Shown here in pieces: positions 52,707 to 61,754 of a stretch of 64,000 nt of DNA (the stretch's first letter is position 1; each line of letters opens with the position of its first letter). The stretch comes from JAAYOS01 sp050950785 (GTDB lineage: Bacteria > Bacillota > Clostridia > Oscillospirales > JAAYOS01), in assembly GCA_050950785.1 (NCBI GenBank), contig JBMNIG010000024.1:13009-77008 (forward strand), written 5' to 3'. The notes beneath the pieces are model-generated. The model was given only the letters and a program-made list of their open reading frames with translations, did not search any database and was not told the DNA's origin. The translations under genes and the position numbers were made by a program.

Positions 52707-53083
52707 GTATATAAAAGTCTTGTCATTTTATTACACAGGTAAAGTGACTTTCATAAACAAAGTCTGTTTTTAATCATTTTTCTATCCCGACCGGCCGATT
52801 TTTTAAAAAATGCAGGAATACCCCGTTCCTTCAGTGGAAGGATATGTACAGATAACGGAAATGCTCTGCAGCATTTTACCATGTAACTGAAAACAAAAAT
52901 GCCGCATGCACTGTATAGACATGCTGCTTTCGTTCATCCCATAACTTGGGGATTTTGCTTTGCCATACTCTCCAATATGTATTGGTTTAGTACTTAAAGC
53001 ATTATCAGAGGTTCCAACTAGAGAAACTTCTTTTTGCCGTGTTTGGGCAATTGATTTTACGACTTACCGCTGTATAAGCAGGA
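52707..53083. other. Intergenic region without a recognised gene
   Basis: About 375 bp between the adenylyltransferase promoter and the tuf terminator. Short frames on both strands show no family-like sequence. A decayed gene is possible but I cannot name it. Confidence 0.35.
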
Positions 53084-53140
53084 AAAAACCAAAACAGGGC
53101 GTTTCCTGCGGTGACTACCGCATCAATGAAACACCCTGTT
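53084..53140 (-). terminator. tuf terminator
   Basis: A 13-bp stem (AACAGGGTGTTTC / GAAACGCCCTGTT, one G-U) with an inner CGGT / ACCG hairpin is followed on the minus strand by TTGGTTTTTT. It lies about 55 bp past the tuf stop. Confidence 0.8.
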
Positions 53141-53193
53141 ATAAGTTCGTGCTATGCTAATTTGTGTTTACACTTAAAGCTGCTCAAAAGCAA

Positions 53194-54393
53194 CTATTTT
53201 ACATCGATAACAACGCCGGAACCAACTGTACGTCCGCCTTCACGAATAGCGAAACGAAGTCCCTCTTCAATAGCGATGGGTGTGATCAGCTCAACATCCA
53301 TCTCGACGTTGTCGCCAGGCATGCACATTTCAACGCCTTCAGGCAGCTGAATGACGCCGGTGACGTCTGTTGTACGGAAGTAGAACTGAGGACGATAGTT
53401 AGAGAAGAATGGAGTGTGACGTCCGCCCTCTTCCTTTGTCAGAACGTAAACCTGACCGCGGAACTTGGTCATAGGTTTGATGGAGCCGGGTTTTGCAAGA
53501 ACTTGACCGCGCTCGATCTCGTCTTTACCTACACCGCGAAGCAGAGTTCCGATGTTGTCGCCAGCCTCGGCATAATCAAGGAGCTTACGGAACATCTCAA
53601 TACCGGTAACAACGGTTTTGCGGGGAGCTTCCATAAGACCAACGATTTCAACCTCGTCGGACATCCTAATGGTACCACGCTCAACTCTTCCTGTTGAGAC
53701 AGTTCCACGTCCGGTGATGGAGAACACGTCTTCAACCGGCATCAGGAATGGAAGGTCAGCCTTACGTTCCGGAGTAGGAATATATTCGTCAACAGCAGCC
53801 ATGAGGTCAACGATCGGTTTGTACTCAGGAGCACTCATATCGGTAGCATTGCTCTCAAGAGCAACAAGCGCAGATCCCTTGATTATCGGAATGTCATCGC
53901 CTGGAAAGTCATATTCGTTGAGAAGATCACGAACTTCCATCTCAACCAGCTCAAGAAGCTCTTCGTCATCCACCTGGTCTACTTTGTTCATGAATACAAC
54001 TATATAAGGAACATCAACCTGACGAGCAAGCAGGATGTGCTCACGGGTCTGAGGCATTGGGCCGTCGGCTGCGGAGACGACGAGAATAGCTCCGTCCATC
54101 TGAGCTGCGCCGGTGATCATGTTTTTAACATAGTCGGCGTGGCCGGGGCAGTCAACGTGAGCATAGTGACGATTTTCGGTCTCATACTCAACGTGTGATG
54201 TGTTGATTGTGATTCCACGTGCCTTCTCTTCCGGAGCCTTGTCGATGGCGTCATATGCCATAAACGAAGCCTGTCCACTGAAACCAAGGACTTTGGTAAT
54301 TGCCGCTGTGAGGGTAGTCTTGCCATGGTCAACGTGGCCAATGGTTCCGATATTTATGTGGGGTTTAGTTCTTTCAAACTTTTGTTTTGCCAT
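53194..54393 (-). CDS. tuf: Elongation factor Tu
   Basis: A 399-residue EF-Tu that carries aminoacyl-tRNA to the ribosome. GHVDHGKTTLTAA at 19-31 is the G1 loop, DCPGHADYVKNMITGAAQMD near 81 the G3 region, and FMNKVDQVDD near 134 the NKxD G4 motif. Domains 2 and 3 are complete to VVIDVK. AAGGAGG precedes the ATG. It has its own promoter upstream, so it can be expressed apart from fusA. Confidence 0.98.
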   Translation of the reverse strand: MAKQKFERTKPHINIGTIGHVDHGKTTLTAAITKVLGFSGQASFMAYDAIDKAPEEKARGITINTSHVEYETENRHYAHVDCPGHADYVKNMITGAAQMDGAILVVSAADGPMPQTREHILLARQVDVPYIVVFMNKVDQVDDEELLELVEMEVRDLLNEYDFPGDDIPIIKGSALVALESNATDMSAPEYKPIVDLMAAVDEYIPTPERKADLPFLMPVEDVFSITGRGTVSTGRVERGTIRMSDEVEIVGLMEAPRKTVVTGIEMFRKLLDYAEAGDNIGTLLRGVGKDEIERGQVLAKPGSIKPMTKFRGQVYVLTKEEGGRHTPFFSNYRPQFYFRTTDVTGVIQLPEGVEMCMPGDNVEMDVELITPIAIEEGLRFAIREGGRTVGSGVVIDVK

Positions 54394-54447
54394 GATTGGT
54401 AAACCTCCTTATACCAATTAACATTCATATCATTCGGGCATGCAAAT

Positions 54448-54476
54448 ATTGTACAGGAAACATGAGGAATTTGCAA
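54448..54476 (-). promoter_or_regulatory. tuf promoter
   Basis: TTGCAA and TACAAT are spaced by 17 nt on the minus strand, about 55 bp before the tuf ATG. A small CACGG / CCGTG hairpin near 54510-54525 may end the fusA message upstream of it. Confidence 0.55.
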
Positions 54477-54531
54477 TAGGTATTTGCTTAAAAAAGAGCC
54501 TTAATGCACGGTTTTGCCGTGTAATCAGCCA

Positions 54532-56607
54532 CTAAATTCCGCGACTTGTTACAATTTTTTCTTGAATACTTTTGGGAAGTTCCACATAGTGACTTGGCTC
54601 CATGGAATACTGACCTCTTCCCTGAGTTCTTGAACGAAGATCCGTCGCGTACCCAAACATCTCGCTTAGGGGGACCGATGCTTCGATTTTTTGGGCTCCG
54701 GGCAGAGCAGTCATGCCGTTTATCTGTCCACGCCTTGAATTGAGATCGCCTATTACGTCACCCATGTAGGTTTCGGGTACTGTTACAACAACACGCATAA
54801 TAGGTTCGAGCAAAACAGGATCGGCCTTCTTACAGGCCTCCTTAAATGCCATTGACGCAGCAATTTTAAAAGCCATTTCCGACGAGTCCACTTCATGATA
54901 CGATCCATCATACAGTGTAACCTTAACATCTACTACGTTGTAGCCTGCTAATACACCTGCTTGCATTGCACCCTGTATACCCTGATCGATTGCCGGGATA
55001 TACTCCTTGGGTATAGCTCCGCCGACGATCTTGTTGATAAACTCATAGCCCTTTCCGGACTCATTTGGTTCAACAAGTATCTTAACATGTCCATACTGAC
55101 CTTTACCGCCGGACTGTCTGGCATATTTGTGGTCAACATCGGCTTGCTTCCTGATCGTCTCCTTGTAAGCGACCTGCGGTCTGCCGACATTGGCCTCAAC
55201 CTTAAACTCTCGAAGAAGCCTGTCAACGATTATCTCAAGATGAAGCTCTCCCATCCCTGCAATGATCGTTTGACCTGTCTCCTCGTCGGTATAGGCTCTG
55301 AAAGTGGGATCCTCCTCGGACAGTTTTGCGAGGGCTATCGACATCTTTTCTTGACCGGCTTTGGTCTTAGGCTCGATAGCGACTCGTATAACAGGCTCCG
55401 GGAACTCCATGGACTCTAGTATGATTGGGTTCTTTTCGTCACAGAGTGTGTCACCTGTGGTGGTGTTTTTCAATCCGACAACTGCGACAATCTCACCGGC
55501 ATATACTGTTTCCACATCTTCCCGGTGATTTGCATGCATCCTCAACAGACGTCCGAAACGCTCCCTATTACCCTTTGTTGAGTTATATACGCTCGATCCC
55601 GCGGATATCGATCCGGAGTAGACACGCATAAAGCAGAGTCTTCCGACAAACGGATCTGTTGCTACCTTAAAGGCCAGAGCGGAAAACGGCGCATTGTCAT
55701 CCGAGGGTCGGCTGTCCTCTTCCTCGGTCTTGGGATTTACACCGCGTATATCGGGAACATCTGTCGGGGAAGGCATATAGTCTATTATGGCATCCAAAAG
55801 GTTTTGGACACCTTTGTTGCGGTATGCTGTGCCGCAGAGGACGGCAACAAACTTGTTTTCAATGGTTGCTTTGCGTATTACCTTCTTGATCTCGGATGCT
55901 GTGATTTCTTCACCCATCAAATACTTGTCGGTAAGCTCTTCATCAAGTTCGGATACAGCTTCAACCAGCTTCTCGCGCCACTCTTCTGCCTCGGCCTTCA
56001 TATCTTCAGGAATCTCTTCCTCTCGGATATCCTTGCCAAGGTTGTCGTAGGTTATATAAGCCTTGCGGCTGATCAGGTCAATAACACCTTTAAATCCGTC
56101 CTCTTTCCCTATGGGAATCTGAACGGGAACCGCATTTGCATGAAGCCTTTCGTGCATCATGTTCACAACATTGAAAAAGTCAGCGCCCATAATGTCCATT
56201 TTATTGACAAAGGCCATCCTCGGAACACCGTAGTGATCCGCCTGTCGCCACACAGTCTCGGACTGTGGCTCTACGCCCCCTTTTGCACAAAAGACCGTTA
56301 CCGCTCCGTCAAGAACACGCAGCGATCTTTCTACTTCAACAGTGAAGTCCACATGTCCGGGGGTATCGATTATATTGATTCTATGACCATTCCAAAAACA
56401 AGTGGTGGCAGCAGAAGTGATGGTTATTCCCCGCTCCTGCTCCTGTTCCATCCAGTCCATAGTTGCGGTACCTTCATGTGTTTCCCCCAACTTATAATTC
56501 TTTCCGGTATAGAAAAGAATCCTCTCTGTGGTCGTTGTTTTTCCCGCATCTATATGGGCCATTATTCCTATGTTTCTGGTTAGATCCAATGGGTATTCCC
56601 TGGGCAT
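54532..56607 (-). CDS. fusA: Elongation factor G
   Basis: A 691-residue translocase GTPase. AHIDAGKTTTTERILFYTG near 17 is the G1 loop, DTPGHVDFTVEVERSLRVLD near 81 the G3 region and FVNKMDIMGADFF near 134 the G4 motif; domains II-V run to the C-terminus ending KIVTSRGI. The length is standard. Residues around the switch and domain III look normal, with no obvious fusidic-acid-resistance change. AAAGGAG precedes the ATG. Confidence 0.98.
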   Translation of the reverse strand: MPREYPLDLTRNIGIMAHIDAGKTTTTERILFYTGKNYKLGETHEGTATMDWMEQEQERGITITSAATTCFWNGHRINIIDTPGHVDFTVEVERSLRVLDGAVTVFCAKGGVEPQSETVWRQADHYGVPRMAFVNKMDIMGADFFNVVNMMHERLHANAVPVQIPIGKEDGFKGVIDLISRKAYITYDNLGKDIREEEIPEDMKAEAEEWREKLVEAVSELDEELTDKYLMGEEITASEIKKVIRKATIENKFVAVLCGTAYRNKGVQNLLDAIIDYMPSPTDVPDIRGVNPKTEEEDSRPSDDNAPFSALAFKVATDPFVGRLCFMRVYSGSISAGSSVYNSTKGNRERFGRLLRMHANHREDVETVYAGEIVAVVGLKNTTTGDTLCDEKNPIILESMEFPEPVIRVAIEPKTKAGQEKMSIALAKLSEEDPTFRAYTDEETGQTIIAGMGELHLEIIVDRLLREFKVEANVGRPQVAYKETIRKQADVDHKYARQSGGKGQYGHVKILVEPNESGKGYEFINKIVGGAIPKEYIPAIDQGIQGAMQAGVLAGYNVVDVKVTLYDGSYHEVDSSEMAFKIAASMAFKEACKKADPVLLEPIMRVVVTVPETYMGDVIGDLNSRRGQINGMTALPGAQKIEASVPLSEMFGYATDLRSRTQGRGQYSMEPSHYVELPKSIQEKIVTSRGI

Positions 56608-56633
56608 CCGATTTCTCCTTTCAGGCGTGCCAA

Positions 56634-56698
56634 GCTAATAGCAACCGTCATGCTGCTACAATTCAGCAACATGGACGTTGCCGTGATACTGCATTAGC
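56634..56698 (-). promoter_or_regulatory. Structured leader element before fusA
   Basis: An imperfect two-part hairpin: 17-nt arms (GCAACCGTCATGCTGCT at 56641-56657 with AGCAACATGGACGTTGC at 56665-56681) inside an outer GCTAAT / ATTAGC pair (56634-56639, 56693-56698). It lies immediately upstream of the fusA ribosome binding site. No U-tract follows, so it is not a plain terminator; a translational control element is possible. Confidence 0.45.
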
Positions 56699-56704
56699 CA
56701 TTAG

Positions 56705-56936
56705 TGTTTGATCTTATTTAACGGTTATTCAAAATTATAAACATTTGTTGCTGCGGCAATGCAGTATCTTTATCTGCCATATGTCGAGTTTATCCCGGAA
56801 AATCCGGATTTCAACATACATGGTTTAACCGCGGTTTTATGCCGCGGAAAATCCAAACACAATCGCGCAGGGCAACATTTCTATAAATCATATTACCGCC
56901 AAAGCCTTATATGATGCCGGTAAAATGAATTTAATA
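56705..56936. other. Intergenic region between rpsG and fusA
   Basis: About 230 bp without a gene. It holds a perfect CCGCGG / CCGCGG palindrome (56829-56834, 56842-56847) and a weak minus-strand promoter-like pair (TTGAAA, TAAACT, 16-nt spacing). fusA may therefore have a promoter of its own apart from rpsL-rpsG. Confidence 0.4.
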
Positions 56937-57407
56937 TTACCAGCGATAGTGGGCAAAGGCTTTGTTGGCTTCGGCCATACGGTGCGTATCTTCACGCTTC
57001 TTGACGGAGTTGCCAAGGTTATTGGTTGCATCCATAATTTCGTTGGCCAATCTTTCTTTCATGGTCTTTTCACTTCTCTGACGAGCATACAGTGTCAGCC
57101 AGCGAAGACCTAAAGTCTGGCGGCGCTCAGGCCTTACCTCGATGGGTACCTGATAGGTAGAACCACCGACACGGCGTGCCTTGACTTCCAAAACAGGCAT
57201 GATGTTTTCGAGAGCCTGCTCAAAAACTTCGAGGGGATCCTTGCCTGTCTTTTCCTTTATAAGCTCAAATGCGCCGTAGACAACCTTCTGTGCAACTCCC
57301 TTTTTGCCGTCATACATAATGCTGTTGACAAGCTTTGTTACTAGCTTGGAATTGTACAGTGGGTCAGGAAGTACATCCCTTTTTGGAACAAATCCTCTTC
57401 TGGGCAC
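56937..57407 (-). CDS. rpsG: 30S ribosomal protein S7
   Basis: A 156-residue S7 that organises the 16S rRNA head. MPRRGFVPKRDVLPDPLYNS, then GGSTYQVPIEVRPERRQTLGLRW (split) and the C-terminal RMAEANKAFAHYRW are diagnostic. It starts with GTG, 6 nt after an AAGGAGGG site. rpsL lies 162 bp upstream. Confidence 0.98.
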   Translation of the reverse strand: MPRRGFVPKRDVLPDPLYNSKLVTKLVNSIMYDGKKGVAQKVVYGAFELIKEKTGKDPLEVFEQALENIMPVLEVKARRVGGSTYQVPIEVRPERRQTLGLRWLTLYARQRSEKTMKERLANEIMDATNNLGNSVKKREDTHRMAEANKAFAHYRW

Positions 57408-57527
57408 TTACCTTCCCTCCTTCATTATAAAATGATTTCAACGGTACTCGAAAGTGTCATCATCTTCCGTAAAGCTTGCCCCGAGGATTATATAAAATAC
57501 ATTTAGATTTATATATAAACTCTCAGG

Positions 57528-57548
57528 GCAAAACCATAATGGTTTTGC
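57528..57548. repeat. Inverted repeat between rpsL and rpsG
   Basis: GCAAAACCAT / ATGGTTTTGC is a perfect 10-bp inverted repeat 22 bp after the rpsL stop. No U-tract follows on the minus strand; it may stabilise or attenuate the rpsL message. Confidence 0.4.
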
Positions 57549-57569
57549 GTCACGAGATTGCTACTACTT

Positions 57570-57983
57570 TCATGCCTTTGGACGCTTTGCGCCATACTTG
57601 CTGCGTCCCTGCCTGCGGTTTGCAACACCCTGTGTGTCCAACGTACCGCGGACAATGTGGTAACGGGTTCCGGGCAGATCCTTGACACGTCCGCCTCTGA
57701 TCATTACCACGGAGTGCTCCTGCAGGTTGTGCCCTTCGCCGGGAATGTACGCTGTGACCTCAATACCATTCGACAGTCTAACACGGGCAACCTTTCTAAG
57801 TGCTGAGTTAGGCTTCTTTGGTGTCAGCGTTCTAACTGAAGTACAAACGCCTCGTTTTTGAGGGGAGGCAAGATCTGTCTGACGGTTGCGAATGGTGTTA
57901 AGACCCTTTTGCAGCGCAGGTGCAGATGATTTGTAGGTCACCTTTTCCCTTCCCTTGCGTACGAGCTGGTTAAATGTTGGCAT
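57570..57983 (-). CDS. rpsL: 30S ribosomal protein S12
   Basis: A 137-residue S12 at the decoding centre. MPTFNQLVRKGREKVTYKS opens the protein; LTPKKPNSALRKVARVRL near 49 includes the streptomycin-site Lys in the wild-type PKKPNSA form, and VKDLPGTRYHIVRG follows. Both loops look streptomycin sensitive. GGAGGAG precedes the ATG, 102 bp after rpoC. Confidence 0.98.
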   Translation of the reverse strand: MPTFNQLVRKGREKVTYKSSAPALQKGLNTIRNRQTDLASPQKRGVCTSVRTLTPKKPNSALRKVARVRLSNGIEVTAYIPGEGHNLQEHSVVMIRGGRVKDLPGTRYHIVRGTLDTQGVANRRQGRSKYGAKRPKA

Positions 57984-58085
57984 TGTTCTCCTCCTTTCTT
58001 TTAGATTTGTAATTTATCAGCAAGCTCTGATTATAACATTCCATGTTGCTAAAGTCAACAAAGAACTTTTCAGAGGTGCTTTCAA

Positions 58086-61000
58086 TCAATTATAGATATC
58101 GGCCATAGGAAGTCCAAGCTCTACGATGCCAGAACGATCTTCACCGGGCTGCTGATCATCCAAAGCACCGTCTAAACCCTGGGTGGGATCCTGCATCGAG
58201 CTTGCATCTTCGCCGTGTTCTGATGCGGGACTCTCAACATCCATCGTAAAATCACGATACATTTCCATACCTGATCCTGCGGGGATGAGCTTGCCTATGA
58301 TGACGTTTTCCTTGAGACCCACAAGATGGTCCACCTTTCCTTTTATGGCAGCTTCGGTCAGTACTCTCGTTGTCTCTTGGAAAGAGGCTGCCGACAGGAA
58401 GGAGTCGGTCGAAAGCGATGCTTTGGTTATACCCATCAATACCGGTGTTCCAACCGCAAGCTTCAGGTCGGTCTCACCTGCATCGATGCGCTGTTGGATC
58501 TTTCTATTCTCCTCCTCAAAGTCAAGCACATCGTAAAAAGATCCTATCAGAATGTTTGTGTCACCCGGGTCATCCACTTTGACTTTGCGCATCATCTGTC
58601 GCACGATCACCTCGATGTGTCGGTCGTTTATATCAACGCCCTGCTGACGGTATACACGCTGAACTTCGCGAATAAGATAATTTTGCACAGCGGAAGCGCC
58701 CTTTATTCGCAGAATGTCGTGAGGATTGAGTGCGCCCTCTGTGAGCTCTTCGCCTTCCTCCACATACTGCCCTTCGCGAACCTTCATTGTGGAACCAAAG
58801 GGAATTGAAATACTTACCGACTCGCCGGTATCCGGGTTGGTAATCGATAAGCTCCGATGTCCCGCACGTTTGGGCTCCTCCCTACGAACGATTCCGCTCA
58901 TCTCGGCCATGACCGCCAACTTCTTGGGCTTACGTGCCTCAAAGAGCTCCTCAACACGTGGGAGACCCTGCGTGATATCGTCTCCGGCGACACCTCCTGT
59001 ATGGAAGGTACGCATTGTCAGCTGTGTTCCTGGCTCACCTATAGACTGAGCCGCAATGATTCCAACTGCCTCTCCGACGTTGACGGGTGAGTTTGTCGCC
59101 AAGTTTGAGCCGTAGCACTTCGCACAAACTCCATGTCTTGCACGGCAGGTTAGAACCGAACGTATTCTAACTTCTGTTATTGATGCCTCGGTTATTTTCT
59201 TGATATCCTCTTCGTCAATAAACTTGTCGGCAGGAACTATCACATTGCCATTCTTATCAACTATCGGATCTGCGGCATACCGCCCACGCAATCTGTCCTC
59301 AAATTGTTCTATGACTTGGTTCCCGTCAGAAATCTCGCGAACCCAGATGCCGTCTTCTGTTTCACAGTCGACCTCACGAATAATAACATCCTGTGATACG
59401 TCGACCAGTCGGCGAGTAAGGTAACCGGAGTCGGCGGTACGCAGAGCAGTATCTGCAAGTCCTTTTCTGGCACCTCGGGAAGATATAAAGTATTCCAGCA
59501 CTGACAGCCCCTCACGGAAGTTGGCACGGATCGGAATCTCAATTGTCTTTCCGGAGGTGTCGGCCATAAGTCCACGCATTCCCGCAAGCTGACGGATCTG
59601 GTTCATGGAACCACGGGCTCCGGAGTTTGCCATCATATAAATGGGGTTGAAGGGGTCAAGACTGTCTTGCAGCGCCTTTGTGACATCCTTTGTTGTTTTG
59701 TCCCATTGCTCTATGACAAGACGGCGGCGCTCCTCGTTTGTTATGAAGCCCATCTTATAGTTTTGCTCGATTTCGCCGATCCTCTTTTCTGTTTCGGATA
59801 TGAGGACCCTCTTCTGTTCGGGCACAGCCATGTCCGTGATGGATACGGTTATAGCTCCGATTGTCGAATAGTGGAAACCTAATGCCTTGATGTGATCGAG
59901 CAATATCGATGTCTCCGCAAAGCCGTGCTTTTCGATGCAGCGTTCAATGATTTTGCCAAGCTCGTGCCTTCTGCAGACAAACGCAACTTCCAGATCAAAC
60001 ATCGTGTCGGGATTCGTCCTGTCGACAAAACCGAGGTCCTGTGGAATTGCTTCGTTGAATATGATACGTCCTACAGTCGCGTCAACTACTTTGCTCTTTT
60101 TGACACCATCGATTTCCTTTGTAATGCGAACTTTTATCGGGGAATGAATGCCTACGTCACCGTTCTGATAGGCAATAAGTGCCTCATCAGGACTCATAAA
60201 CGCTTTTCCTGTTCCGAGCTCCTCGCGTTCCACCGTTAGATAATAGGCTCCAAGAACCATATCCTGGGTAGGCACCGTAACCGGGCGTCCGTCTTGCGGA
60301 CGAAGCAGGTTGTTTGCCGAAAGCATGAGGAATCGCGCCTCAGCCTGAGCCTCAGCCGAAAGCGGAACGTGAACAGCCATCTGGTCTCCGTCAAAGTCGG
60401 CATTGTATGCAGTACATACGAGGGGATGGAGCTTAAGCGCCCTACCCTCGACCAGCACCGGCTCAAATGCCTGGATACCAAGTCTGTGAAGTGTGGGTGC
60501 GCGGTTCAAGAGTACAGGGTGCTCTGAAATGATCTCATCCAATGCGTCCCATACTTCGGTACGTGTACGTTCCACCATCTTCTTAGCACTCTTGATGTTG
60601 TTGGCGAGACCATCCTCCACCAACTTTTTCATTACAAAGGGCTTAAACAGCTCAATGGCCATCTCTTTGGGGAGACCGCATTGATATATCTTGAGTTCAG
60701 GGCCTACAACTATAACGCTTCGGCCGGAATAGTCAACACGTTTACCAAGCAGGTTCTGACGGAACCGCCCCTGTTTTCCCTTCAACATATCTGAAAGTGA
60801 TTTGAGGGGTCTGTTATTCGGTCCGGTAACGGATCTTCCGCGGCGACCGTTGTCGATCAGCGAGTCGACAGCTTCCTGAAGCATCCGCTTTTCGTTGCGA
60901 ACGATTATATCAGGCGCACCAAGTTGCAGAAGTCTTTTCAGACGGTTGTTTCTGTTGATAACACGCCTGTAGAGGTCGTTTAGGTCTGAGGTGGCAAAGC

Positions 61001-61739
61001 GACCACCATCCAGCTGGACCATGGGACGTAATTCCGGAGGTATGACCGGAATTGCATCCATTATCATCCACTCGGGACGATTTCCGGAAAGACGGAAGGA
61101 CTCCGCAACTTCCAGGCGTTTTATAATACGCATTTTCTTCTGCCCGGTTGCTTCTTTCAGCTCTGCACGCAGATCCTCCGAGAGTTTATCAACATCTATC
61201 TCGGACAAAAGCTCCTTTATAGCCTCTGCTCCCATACCCGCTTTGAAGTCATCCTCGTACTTCTCGCGCATATCACGGTACTCTTTGTCGGTGAGGATCT
61301 GTTTTTTCATCAGCGGCGTATCACCGGGATCAATAACAATGTAGCTGGCAAAGTAAAGTACCTTTTCCAAAAGACGGGGTGACATATCAAGTATGAGACC
61401 TAGTCTTGATGGAATACCCTTAAAGTACCAAATATGGCTTACGGGGGCAGCAAGATCGATGTGTCCCATTCTCTCGCGACGAACCTTGGATTTAGTTACC
61501 TCTACGCCGCAACGGTCACATACCTTGCCTTTATATCTGATTTTTTTATATTTTCCGCAATGACACTCCCAGTCCTTCGTGGGGCCAAATATTCTTTCGC
61601 AGAACAGACCGTCCCGTTCAGGTTTGAGTGTGCGGTAATTTATTGTTTCGGGCTTTTTTACCTCGCCGCGCGACCACTTACGAATCATTTCGGGGGAGGC
61701 CAGGCCTATTCTAATGGCTTCAAATTCTGTATAGCTCAT
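58086..61739 (-). CDS. rpoC: RNA polymerase beta' subunit
   Basis: A 1217-residue catalytic subunit. The N-terminal zinc-binding domain has CHCGKYKKIRYKGKVCDRCG; AYNADFDGDQMAVHVPLS near 450 carries the three catalytic Asp residues; the second zinc site (CRARHGVCAKCYG) is near 865, the trigger-loop and jaw regions are continuous. The C-terminus ends in an acidic extension before MADIYN. The gene starts 15 nt after the rpoB stop. No frame break is seen. Confidence 0.98.
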   Translation of the reverse strand: MSYTEFEAIRIGLASPEMIRKWSRGEVKKPETINYRTLKPERDGLFCERIFGPTKDWECHCGKYKKIRYKGKVCDRCGVEVTKSKVRRERMGHIDLAAPVSHIWYFKGIPSRLGLILDMSPRLLEKVLYFASYIVIDPGDTPLMKKQILTDKEYRDMREKYEDDFKAGMGAEAIKELLSEIDVDKLSEDLRAELKEATGQKKMRIIKRLEVAESFRLSGNRPEWMIMDAIPVIPPELRPMVQLDGGRFATSDLNDLYRRVINRNNRLKRLLQLGAPDIIVRNEKRMLQEAVDSLIDNGRRGRSVTGPNNRPLKSLSDMLKGKQGRFRQNLLGKRVDYSGRSVIVVGPELKIYQCGLPKEMAIELFKPFVMKKLVEDGLANNIKSAKKMVERTRTEVWDALDEIISEHPVLLNRAPTLHRLGIQAFEPVLVEGRALKLHPLVCTAYNADFDGDQMAVHVPLSAEAQAEARFLMLSANNLLRPQDGRPVTVPTQDMVLGAYYLTVEREELGTGKAFMSPDEALIAYQNGDVGIHSPIKVRITKEIDGVKKSKVVDATVGRIIFNEAIPQDLGFVDRTNPDTMFDLEVAFVCRRHELGKIIERCIEKHGFAETSILLDHIKALGFHYSTIGAITVSITDMAVPEQKRVLISETEKRIGEIEQNYKMGFITNEERRRLVIEQWDKTTKDVTKALQDSLDPFNPIYMMANSGARGSMNQIRQLAGMRGLMADTSGKTIEIPIRANFREGLSVLEYFISSRGARKGLADTALRTADSGYLTRRLVDVSQDVIIREVDCETEDGIWVREISDGNQVIEQFEDRLRGRYAADPIVDKNGNVIVPADKFIDEEDIKKITEASITEVRIRSVLTCRARHGVCAKCYGSNLATNSPVNVGEAVGIIAAQSIGEPGTQLTMRTFHTGGVAGDDITQGLPRVEELFEARKPKKLAVMAEMSGIVRREEPKRAGHRSLSITNPDTGESVSISIPFGSTMKVREGQYVEEGEELTEGALNPHDILRIKGASAVQNYLIREVQRVYRQQGVDINDRHIEVIVRQMMRKVKVDDPGDTNILIGSFYDVLDFEEENRKIQQRIDAGETDLKLAVGTPVLMGITKASLSTDSFLSAASFQETTRVLTEAAIKGKVDHLVGLKENVIIGKLIPAGSGMEMYRDFTMDVESPASEHGEDASSMQDPTQGLDGALDDQQPGEDRSGIVELGLPMADIYN

Positions 61740-61754
61740 AGACGGCTCCTTTCA

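Noticed and set aside
48910..53190. CRISPR array in the repeat-containing accessory region
   Set aside because: The repeated 17-mer occurs only three times, more than 1 kb apart, with transposase remnants between; there are no regular spacers and no cas genes.
56829..56847. CCGCGG palindrome as terminator of rpsG
   Set aside because: Six-bp arms with no U-tract on either strand; the position about 90 bp past rpsG is suggestive but not enough.
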